Assembly (NCBI GenBank): GCA_031255315.1 | Contig: JAIRSS010000037.1 | Location: 1 to 6,056 of the forward strand | Reading direction: 5' to 3' | DNA length: 6,056 bases | Source of the DNA: Spirochaetaceae bacterium | GTDB lineage: Bacteria > Spirochaetota > Spirochaetia > Treponematales > Breznakiellaceae | In this document: positions 1 to 4,496 of the stretch, in pieces | Position numbering within the stretch: the stretch's first letter is position 1 | How the letters are laid out: each line of letters opens with the position of its first letter | Made by a program: the position numbers and the translations under genes | Notes under the pieces: model-generated | Seen by the model: only the letters and a program-made list of their open reading frames with translations | Told to the model about the DNA's origin: nothing | Databases searched by the model: none

Positions 1-1
1 T

Positions 2-115
2 CCGGGCGCCCTGCTCCTGGCAAGCCACGACAGGCTGTTCCTCTCCCGGCTCGCCGGGCGGGAATGGGCCATCGAAAGGCGGGGCCCGGATTCGGCGCTG
101 CTGGAACCGGCGTAA
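2..115 (+). CDS. ABC-type ATPase, C-terminal end only (probably ABC-F)
   Basis: The last 37 codons of a gene that begins before the window, read in the frame starting at base 2 and ending with TAA at 113-115. The peptide opens with GALLLASHDRLFLSRLAGR and then WAIERRG. A hydrophobic strand followed by SHD is the H-loop (switch) of ABC ATPases, and SHDRxFLxRL followed by a short W-containing strand is the usual end of the second nucleotide-binding domain in soluble ABC-F proteins, which act on ribosomes (translation or antibiotic protection) rather than in membranes. The protein stops soon after this strand, so it lacks the long charged C-terminal extension some ABC-F members carry. Assignment to ABC-F rather than to another ABC ATPase rests on the SHDRxFL pattern alone. 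No clear terminator follows. Confidence 0.7.
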   Translation, partial: PGALLLASHDRLFLSRLAGREWAIERRGPDSALLEPA

Positions 116-145
116 GCGCTAGCAGGCATACGCGGCGCAGCGATT

Positions 146-163
146 GGTTAGCAAAAACTAACC
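146..163. repeat. Perfect inverted repeat GGTTAG-N6-CTAACC
   Basis: Two 6-bp arms (146-151 and 158-163) are perfect reverse complements around the A-rich loop CAAAAA. The repeat sits in the 95-nt gap between the ABC ATPase stop and the RND pseudogene. No T-run follows, so it is a poor terminator. The size and symmetry resemble a dimeric repressor operator, for example of the TetR type, and it may be left over from the control region of the decayed operon. It could also be a chance repeat. Confidence 0.4.
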
Positions 164-210
164 TGACTAAAACGCGCCTGCGGGAATATACCGCAAAGGC
201 GGAGGATGTG

Positions 211-579
211 TTCGATCCCGAAGCGCTCGCCATGGCCGTCATGCCCATAATCCAGGGGATAGCGGCAGGCGACGCGATCCGCTTTATTACCCATATAAGG
301 CTGGAACTGGAACGGACCGGATCCTACCGCCAGGGCGTCCTGAATTCCCTCCGGAAGATCGGCAAGCCCCTGGGGGCGACGACAGTAATACTGTGCGCCA
401 TGTTCACGGTGTACCCGCTCAGCCCCGTGGCCATGCTCTTCTACGTGGGGACGCCCGCGATTATCGGGACGGGGGCGGCCCTGCCGGCCGGCTACACCCT
501 TATCCCGCTTTTAATATACAGCCTGAAGCCGCTCGGGGCGGCGGCGGACAGCAAGGAACAAAAAGGGGGGAATCCATGA
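211..579 (+). pseudogene. RND/MMPL-type exporter, C-terminal remnant
   Basis: About 120 residues recognisable as the last membrane bundle of an RND-superfamily (MMPL/HAE3-like) exporter. The segment runs from FDPEALAMAVMPII through THIRLELERTGSYRQGVLNS (the amphipathic stretch between helices) and RKIGKPLGATTVILCAMF to a final hydrophobic hairpin ending TLIPLLIYSLKPLG. Family members have roughly 700-900 residues, so most of the gene is gone. Upstream of 211 the frame stays open back to 64, but that part overlaps the ABC gene and does not resemble an RND helix, so the ATG at 64 is not a real start. Where family members usually have GIAVDD followed by a His, this copy reads GIAAGDAIRF. Several expected Leu/Ile/Asp positions near the end are Pro, Thr or Gly, and prolines within the last helices also suggest loss of function. 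Its TGA overlaps the ATG of the next broken gene (ATGA), a relic of translational coupling. Confidence 0.7.
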
Positions 580-1049
580 AAATGAAAAAACGCTTTCCGT
601 TTTAACTGCGGCGTTACTGTCGGCTGCGGGAGCGGCGGGGGCTTCCGCGCAGGACCGGATCGGAGAAGAACAACGACTTTATGGGGACCGATTTTACCTA
701 CAAGACATGGGGAGCCGGATCCTCGGCAAGGACAGCTTTGCCCTTCCGGGAGAGGTGGCAGCCGACGGGAACCCTACGGCAGGCGATCATAAAGATCCGC
801 AAGGATCCCGTATACCATCGCCGCGACTGACTACTACGACAGGCAGAACCGGCTTCTCAAGGAACTGCGGGTATCCGGAATCCGCTGGATCGACGGTATC
901 CGGACCGCCGGAAAAATGGAAATGCCCAACGTACAGAACAAACACTCCACAGCAATCGAAATATCGGACGTCAGGTTCAAGCTCCCCCTGGACCCCCGGA
1001 CGACAGCCTTTTCACGGCCGCGAACCCGGAACGGGGGAACGCGCGGTAA
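576..1049 (+). pseudogene. LolA-like outer-membrane lipoprotein-sorting protein, frameshifted remnant
   Basis: Homologous pieces lie in shifting frames. MKMKK at 576 is cut by a stop at 603-605. One base over, the frame gives KTLSVLTAALLSAAGAAG followed by ASAQD, a clear Sec signal peptide. Next come NNDFMGTDFTYK (about 669-704), GSRILGKDSFAL (from about 710), [20 protein letters not shown] (from 829), [20 protein letters not shown], and finally [16 protein letters not shown] ending at TAA 1047-1049. FMGTDFTY, the basic GKMEM strand and the DDSLFT tail are hallmarks of the LolA-like proteins often encoded beside RND/MMPL exporters, which carry lipid or lipoprotein cargo in the periplasm. The family has about 250 residues; here roughly a hundred codons between signal peptide and FMGTDF are missing. 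At least four frame changes make function implausible. The ATG overlaps the preceding RND remnant's stop and has a GGGGGG tract 5 nt upstream. Confidence 0.72.
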
Positions 1050-1106
1050 CCCGGCCCCCGCAGAAACCCCGGCAAGATCCGGCGGGGGACAGCGCGTCCC
1101 GAGCCC

Positions 1107-1135
1107 TTCCCTAAACCCCCGCTTGGGGCTATACT
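1107..1135 (+). promoter_or_regulatory. Candidate prfA promoter (-10 TATACT)
   Basis: TATACT at 1130-1135 matches the -10 consensus at five of six positions. Exactly 17 nt upstream is a weak TTCCCT (1107-1112, three of six matches to TTGACA). Transcription would begin near 1142, only about two bases before the prfA ATG, giving a practically leaderless mRNA. This fits the lack of a Shine-Dalgarno sequence before prfA. A small CCCC-GCTT-GGGG hairpin (1117-1128) lies inside the spacer. Confidence 0.35.
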
Positions 1136-1143
1136 GTCTTACC

Positions 1144-2214
1144 ATGAACGAACGGCTCGAATCGCTTTTGAAAAGATACGACGAACTCTCGCTGGTGATC
1201 CAGGACGCGGCTCTGGTCAGGGATCAGAACAAATACAAGGCCCTGATGAAAGAATACTCCCGGCTTGGCGCGATCCACGGCGTGAACGCCGAACTCGCGG
1301 AACTCGCCGCCCAGATAAGCGACACCCGCGCCCTCGCCCAGGACGAAACGGACCCGGAGATAAAGGAGCTTGCCCGGGAGGAGCTCAAGGACCTGGAACA
1401 GCGGCACAAGGACGCCGACGACCGCCTCAAATTCCTGCTCATCCCCAGGGACCCCCTGGACGAAAAAAACATCATCATGGAGATCCGGGCGGGCACCGGC
1501 GGCGAGGAAGCCGCCCTTTTCGCGGCCGATCTCTACCGCATGTATTCCCGGTTCGCCGAAAACAGGGGCTGGGTATTCGAGATCATGAACTCCAACGAAA
1601 CGGAACTCGGCGGCTTCAAGGAAATAGTCTTTTCCATCAGCGGCAGCAACGTATACGAAAACCTCCGCTACGAATCCGGCGTCCACCGTGTCCAGCGTGT
1701 CCCGGCAACCGAGGCATCCGGGCGCATACACACTTCCGCCGTTACCGTGGCCGTGCTTCCCGAAGCGGACGAAACGGAAATCGACATAAAGCCGGAAGAC
1801 CTGCGCATCGACGTAATGCGCGCGGGCGGCCCGGGCGGCCAGTGCGTCAACACCACCGACTCCGCAGTACGCATAACCCACATCCCCTCCGGCATCGTAG
1901 TCCACTGCCAGGACGAAAAAAGCCAGATCAAAAACAAGGCAAAGGCCATGCGCATACTCCGCGCGCGCGTCTACGAAATGGAAGAGGCAAAGGCCCAGGC
2001 CGAACGTTCCGAGGCCCGCAAAAGCCAGGTAGGTTCGGGGGACCGTTCCGAAAGAATACGCACCTACAACTTCCCCCAGAACCGCCTAACCGATCACCGC
2101 ATCAGCCTGACGCTCTACAAACTGGACCTCATAATGCAGGGGGACATTGCCGAACTCTTCGACGCCCTCAAACTCTCCGCAAGGGAAGAATTACTGCGCG
2201 CAACCGCGTCATGA
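1144..2214 (+). CDS. prfA: Peptide chain release factor 1
   Basis: RF1 recognises UAA and UAG in the ribosomal A site and triggers hydrolysis of the finished peptide. The 356-residue length is normal for the family. Visible parts are an N-terminal helical domain from [15 protein letters not shown], the PCRF-type stretch with GTGGEEA (117-123), the tripeptide anticodon PAT (187-189) that marks RF1 as opposed to the SPF of RF2, [15 protein letters not shown] just after it, and the catalytic GGQ (231-233) followed by [12 protein letters not shown]. Cys follows GGQ where His is more common. The open frame continues upstream to 916, but those 76 codons are LolA-like pseudogene remnant in frame by chance; family alignment places the start at 1144. 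No Shine-Dalgarno lies before this ATG. The gene is followed by prmC, whose product methylates the Gln of GGQ. Confidence 0.97.
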   Translation: MNERLESLLKRYDELSLVIQDAALVRDQNKYKALMKEYSRLGAIHGVNAELAELAAQISDTRALAQDETDPEIKELAREELKDLEQRHKDADDRLKFLLIPRDPLDEKNIIMEIRAGTGGEEAALFAADLYRMYSRFAENRGWVFEIMNSNETELGGFKEIVFSISGSNVYENLRYESGVHRVQRVPATEASGRIHTSAVTVAVLPEADETEIDIKPEDLRIDVMRAGGPGGQCVNTTDSAVRITHIPSGIVVHCQDEKSQIKNKAKAMRILRARVYEMEEAKAQAERSEARKSQVGSGDRSERIRTYNFPQNRLTDHRISLTLYKLDLIMQGDIAELFDALKLSAREELLRATAS

Positions 2215-2279
2215 GGGGGAGCGCTTTAACGGCAATCATTTTAAAATTTCCCGCTAAAACTTTCGCAACTAATGCCGCT

Positions 2280-2348
2280 GCTCCCCCCGGCTCCAAAGGT
2301 TTTTGCCTGCGGCAAAAACGCTTTTCCGCTCCCCCCACTCATGGCTCC
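2280..2348. repeat. Direct-repeat-flanked hairpin element between prfA and prmC
   Basis: GCTCCCCCC occurs twice, at 2280-2288 and 2328-2336, and each copy is followed by GGCTCC (2289-2294 and 2343-2348). Between the copies lies a perfect hairpin. A compact unit of repeats around a palindrome in an intergenic gap resembles small dispersed intergenic repeats (REP-like). Only one unit lies in the window, so dispersal cannot be shown here. The C-rich blocks differ from the AT-rich stretch just before them (2238-2247 is the palindrome ATTTTAAAAT). Confidence 0.4.
2295..2325 (+). terminator. Possible terminator or attenuator after prfA
   Basis: The 9-bp arms GTTTTTGCC (2299-2307) and GGCAAAAAC (2311-2319) pair perfectly around the loop TGC. 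AAAG (2295-2298) can add four pairs with CTTT (2321-2324) past one bulged G. A run of four T (2322-2325) closes the right side, but the downstream U-tract is short, so termination would be partial at best. It lies 84 nt after the prfA stop and 56 nt before the likely prmC start, so it could modulate read-through into prmC. Confidence 0.4.
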
Positions 2349-2380
2349 CCGCTATGGCAGGATCAGCCCCGCGCGGCCCC

Positions 2381-3280
2381 ATGACAGTAAAACAGGCGCT
2401 CAGCGAAGCGGCCGCCCGGCTTTCCGCCGCCGGCGCCGGCACTCCTTCCCTTGACGCGTCCCTCCTCATGGCGGAAACGCTGCGCACGGACCGCGCCCGC
2501 CTGGCGCTCGCCTGGGACGAGCCCCTCGCCGAAAAGGACCGGCGCTTGTTCGGCGGCCTCGTCGAACGCCGCCTTTCCGGGGAACCTGTGGCGTACATCC
2601 TGGGCCGCAAAGAATTCTACGGCCTCGATTTTGCCGTAAACCCCTCGGTCCTCATCCCCCGGCCGGACACGGAAACCCTGGTAGAGGCGGCCCTGGAAAC
2701 GGCCCGGGCAATCGCCGCCTCCGTCGCCGCCGGGGGCCCCGTCCGGGCGCTGGACCTCTGCACCGGATCGGGCGCGGTGGCAGTCGCCCTGAAGCACGAA
2801 ATGCCGGAACTTGAAGTCTGCGCCTCGGACATTTCGCGGGAAGCCCTTGCCTGCGCCCGGGGCAACGCGGCGCGGCTTCTCGCGGGAAACAGCATTGCCT
2901 TTATCGAAAGCGATCTCTTCGCCGCGTTCAGCAGCCCGCCGGAAAACGCCGACCCCGCGCGGCCCCCCCTGCCGCGCCGCTTCAGCCTCATCGTCTCGAA
3001 CCCGCCCTACATACCCGCGCCGCTCATCCCTTCGCTTCAGCCGGAAGTACGCCGCGAGCCGCGCCTCGCCCTTGACGGCGGGGAAGACGGCCTCGGCCTT
3101 ATCGGCAAAATAATCGCCGAAAGCCCGCGCTATCTCGCAGGCGGCGGGGCGCTCCTCCTGGAGGCCGACCCCCGGCAAATGGAACCGATTTCCGCCATGC
3201 TTGCGTCGCACGGCTATAACAGGGTACAGAAATACAACGATCTAAGCCGGAGGCCGCGGGTAATTTGCGGCTTTCTGTGA
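2381..3280 (+). CDS. prmC: Peptide chain release factor N5-glutamine methyltransferase
   Basis: PrmC (HemK) uses S-adenosylmethionine to methylate the Gln of the GGQ motif in RF1 and RF2, which speeds termination. The predicted 299-residue protein has the N-terminal helical RF-binding domain, then RRLSGEPVAYILGRKEFYG and VLIPRPDTETLVE, the SAM-binding loop DLCTGSG (125-131), and the catalytic NPPY (207-210) in VSNPPYIP. A proline-rich insert (FSSPPENADPARPPLPRR) before NPPY makes it slightly longer than typical members. The frame is open from a TTG at 2303, but the extra residues come from the hairpin/repeat element and are unlike PrmC. MTVKQALSEAAARL matches the family N-terminus, so 2381 is preferred; an in-frame ATG at 2354 is the alternative. 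Neither start has a Shine-Dalgarno site. Location directly after prfA is the classic arrangement. Confidence 0.95.
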   Translation: MTVKQALSEAAARLSAAGAGTPSLDASLLMAETLRTDRARLALAWDEPLAEKDRRLFGGLVERRLSGEPVAYILGRKEFYGLDFAVNPSVLIPRPDTETLVEAALETARAIAASVAAGGPVRALDLCTGSGAVAVALKHEMPELEVCASDISREALACARGNAARLLAGNSIAFIESDLFAAFSSPPENADPARPPLPRRFSLIVSNPPYIPAPLIPSLQPEVRREPRLALDGGEDGLGLIGKIIAESPRYLAGGGALLLEADPRQMEPISAMLASHGYNRVQKYNDLSRRPRVICGFL

Positions 3281-3297
3281 ACGCGCCGCTCCGCAAG

Positions 3298-3322
3298 CCC
3301 CCGGAACGCGCCTCCCCGGGGG
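3298..3322 (+). terminator. GC hairpin after prmC, weak terminator candidate
   Basis: CCCCCGG (3298-3304) pairs with CCGGGGG (3316-3322) across an 11-nt loop, starting 18 nt after the prmC stop. No T-run follows on the plus strand, so it is at best a pause site or a Rho-assisted end. The rest of the gap up to 3426 shows no gene I can support. It also contains a 9-bp direct repeat GAACGCGCC (3279-3287 and 3304-3312). Confidence 0.3.
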
Positions 3323-3426
3323 AAACCCCGCCCGCTCAAAAAACGGAACCGTACCCCGCTATCCTCTCTCCAGGGTCTGCTTGAACGACAATAACGGGCC
3401 GGGCTTTGTCGGCATAAAGCTCATCC

Positions 3427-3669
3427 CTAAGCGTCCGGATTCCACCACGCCTCATTGATCAACCGCTCCGAAAGCTGTATGGCGAATTCCGTTGCTTCTT
3501 CTTCGCTGCTGAATGCCTCCACATCCAGAGCGCCTCCACCCTGTGTGTCGGGCCTTGAATATTCAAGAATGTTAATTGCAATCCGGACCTTGCCCGCCGG
3601 AATTTGGGACGGCAAATCAAAATAGACACGGCGGTTATCGGGTATTTCAATAATTTTCTCCATGGTCAT
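3427..3669 (-). CDS. Small conserved-looking protein, possibly antitoxin-like
   Basis: An 80-residue soluble protein, start ATG at 3669, stop TAG at 3427-3429. Two GGAG boxes precede it; the nearer (3679-3676) is 6 nt from this ATG, which favours the start MTMEKIIEIP over the second ATG at 3663. The N-terminal half alternates as short beta strands (KIIEIPDNRRVYFDLP, then AGKVRIAINILEY). The C-terminal half is an acidic helix (SSEEEATEFAIQLSERLINE) ending in AWWNPDA. I do not recognise a named family. A short EIPxxRR...P(S)xIPAGK opening followed by an acidic helix resembles small antitoxin-like proteins of spirochaetes, but no toxin partner lies beside it. It has its own promoter and lies 102 nt downstream of the TetR gene on the same strand. 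Real gene likely; function unknown. Confidence 0.75.
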   Translation of the reverse strand: MTMEKIIEIPDNRRVYFDLPSQIPAGKVRIAINILEYSRPDTQGGGALDVEAFSSEEEATEFAIQLSERLINEAWWNPDA

Positions 3670-3675
3670 GCTTCA

Positions 3676-3679
3676 CTCC
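3676..3679 (-). promoter_or_regulatory. Ribosome binding site of the small antitoxin-like gene
   Basis: Minus-strand GGAG sits 6 nt before the ATG at 3669 and 12 nt before the next in-frame ATG at 3663, so it decides for the longer start. A second GGAG lies just upstream (3684-3681). Confidence 0.65.
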
Positions 3680-3706
3680 ACTCCAAACTCCGCTTGTTAT
3701 AACTAT

Positions 3707-3735
3707 GTTCTAGGCCCCGTCCCCTTGCCTGTCAA
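3707..3735 (-). promoter_or_regulatory. Sigma-70-type promoter of the small antitoxin-like gene
   Basis: On the minus strand a perfect TTGACA (3735-3730) is followed after exactly 17 nt by TAGAAC (3712-3707), four of six matches to TATAAT. The start point would be near 3700, about 30 nt before the ATG. An 8-bp palindrome, GTTATAAC (3696-3703), overlaps the predicted start point and is where an autorepressor could bind. The promoter lets the small gene be expressed independently of the upstream TetR gene. Confidence 0.6.
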
Positions 3736-3771
3736 TCCCCGCATTTTCCCCGGTTTTGTTGTTCATCGGTA

Positions 3772-4338
3772 CTATATCTCCCGCATAAGGCGGGTGATCG
3801 TCCTCGCCAGCTCCGGCACCGGCGTGTCCATGCCGTTTTTAAGCCACTCCTGAACCAGGGCGAGCATACCGGCTACCACAAAAACAAAACCATACCTGGC
3901 CGCTCTCTCTTCCTGCGCTTTAATGCTGATGCCTTCCGTTATTTTCCGCACTACTTCAATGCCATTGCGGAAATATTTTTTCTGAAAAGCGCTGTTCCCG
4001 TTTTCACTCAACAATACTTGAATTGAATTACTATTATCGGCGATGTATTGTAAAATATCATGCAAGAGATTGATTACCGCGCGATTACGGGATTTTGGCG
4101 CTATTTTTATGTACGGTTGAATGATTTTATCTGTTTCGATAAACGTCTGCTCTTCTATCTCCCGCAGAAGGTCGTATTGGTCGTTGTAATAGTTGTAAAA
4201 AGTCGAACGGCTTACCTCGGCGCCGGCGCATATCGCCTTGATAGGGATGTCCCGAATAGGAGTCGCCTTCATACACTCAATAAGACTGTCCTTAAGAGCC
4301 TTTTGGGTGAATTTCGTTCTAATGTCCATTTTTTTCAT
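3772..4338 (-). CDS. TetR/AcrR-family transcriptional regulator
   Basis: A 188-residue predicted DNA-binding protein. The N-terminal 60 residues form the TetR helix-turn-helix domain: TKFTQKALKDSLIECMKATP, then IRDIPIKAICAGAEVSRSTF with the recognition helix, and YNYYNDQYDLLREIEEQ (roughly residues 8-64). The rest is a helical ligand/dimer domain ending in an amphipathic helix (ELARTITRLMREI). The frame is open up to an ATG at 4404, but the start at 4338 (MKKMDIRTKF) has a strong AAGGAGG 6 nt upstream and begins where TetR proteins normally do. It is divergent from the RND exporter, the classic layout for a repressor controlling an efflux or export gene, so exporter control and autoregulation are inferred. 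It is more AT-rich than prfA and prmC. No terminator is visible between it and the small gene downstream. The ligand cannot be told. Confidence 0.93.
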   Translation of the reverse strand: MKKMDIRTKFTQKALKDSLIECMKATPIRDIPIKAICAGAEVSRSTFYNYYNDQYDLLREIEEQTFIETDKIIQPYIKIAPKSRNRAVINLLHDILQYIADNSNSIQVLLSENGNSAFQKKYFRNGIEVVRKITEGISIKAQEERAARYGFVFVVAGMLALVQEWLKNGMDTPVPELARTITRLMREI

Positions 4339-4344
4339 ATTCTT

Positions 4345-4351
4345 CCTCCTT
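4345..4351 (-). promoter_or_regulatory. Strong Shine-Dalgarno site of the TetR gene
   Basis: Minus-strand AAGGAGG, 6 nt before the ATG at 4338. It fixes the TetR start and rules out the longer open frame from 4404, which has no ribosome binding site. Confidence 0.85.
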
Positions 4352-4363
4352 GCAGTTCCCGCC

Positions 4364-4389
4364 TTTTTTGCCAGTTTTAAGACAAAAAA
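4364..4389. repeat. Inverted repeat TTTTTTG-N12-CAAAAAA in the TetR leader
   Basis: Perfect 7-bp arms (4364-4370 and 4383-4389) around a 12-nt AT-rich centre. The repeat lies in the presumed 5' leader of the TetR mRNA, 26 nt before its start codon. It may be a binding site for the repressor itself or a weak RNA hairpin; in such AT-rich DNA chance is also possible. Confidence 0.35.
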
Positions 4390-4401
4390 CAACATAGTGT
4401 C

Positions 4402-4485
4402 CAATTATCAAACAAAAAGGCTCAAAAGTGTTCTTTTTATTTAATTATAATACGGTATGTTCTTGTTGGTAAAGTCAATTATCAA
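4402..4485. repeat. Pair of direct repeats CAATTATCAA flanking the divergent promoter
   Basis: The 10-mer CAATTATCAA occurs at 4402-4411 and 4476-4485, 74 bp apart start to start, bracketing the -10 region of the exporter promoter. The right copy runs into the exporter's AAGGAG. The spacing is near seven helical turns, so both copies face the same side of the DNA. A protein bound to both could loop out or block the promoter. A regulatory role is inference. Confidence 0.4.
4424..4473. promoter_or_regulatory. Divergent TetR / RND exporter promoter region
   Basis: On the plus strand a perfect TATAAT (4446-4451) serves the exporter, 45 nt before its TTG start. No recognisable -35 stands at the expected distance; instead the inverted repeat AAAAG-TGTT-CTTTT (4424-4437) covers that place, which suggests an operator or a promoter needing help. 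On the minus strand the same palindrome ATTATAAT (4444-4451) gives TATAAT at 4449-4444, with TTTACC (4473-4468) 18 nt upstream, for the TetR gene. The -10 boxes of both directions therefore overlap, so the two transcripts would compete and one bound repressor could silence both. Confidence 0.5.
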
Positions 4486-4489
4486 GGAG
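4484..4489 (+). promoter_or_regulatory. Ribosome binding site choosing the TTG start of the exporter
   Basis: AAGGAG lies 7 nt before the TTG at 4497 but only 2 nt before the out-of-frame ATG at 4492. The spacing selects the TTG; the ATG would give only an 11-residue peptide. Confidence 0.8.
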
Positions 4490-4496
4490 TCATGAA

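Noticed and set aside
64..210. ATG at 64 as the start of a 171-residue protein
   Set aside because: It overlaps the ABC ATPase end in another frame, has no ribosome binding site, and its first 49 residues do not resemble an RND protein; only the part from 211 does.
707..1114. 135-codon plus-strand open frame
   Set aside because: Only its first part (GSRILGKDSFAL) is meaningful, as a piece of the LolA-like pseudogene; the rest is an out-of-frame shadow rich in Pro, Ser and Thr.
1129..1905. 258-codon minus-strand open frame opposite prfA
   Set aside because: It is antisense to well-conserved RF1 codons, has a composition typical of GC-rich shadow frames and no recognisable domain.
2429..2440. 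12-bp palindrome GCCGGCGCCGGC in prmC
   Set aside because: It falls in Ala/Gly codons of a GC-rich gene; such palindromes arise readily and nothing else suggests a site.
2363..3211. 282-codon minus-strand open frame opposite prmC
   Set aside because: Gly/Arg/Ala-rich shadow of a high-GC gene; PrmC motifs on the plus strand account for the sequence.
3337..3353. Minus-strand hairpin plus T6 as terminator of the small gene
   Set aside because: Only three or four base pairs with a very tight loop precede the T-run, too weak to call.
4339..4404. Longer TetR start at 4404
   Set aside because: The added 22 residues lie in AT-rich leader DNA without a ribosome binding site, while 4338 has AAGGAGG at 6 nt and matches TetR N-termini.
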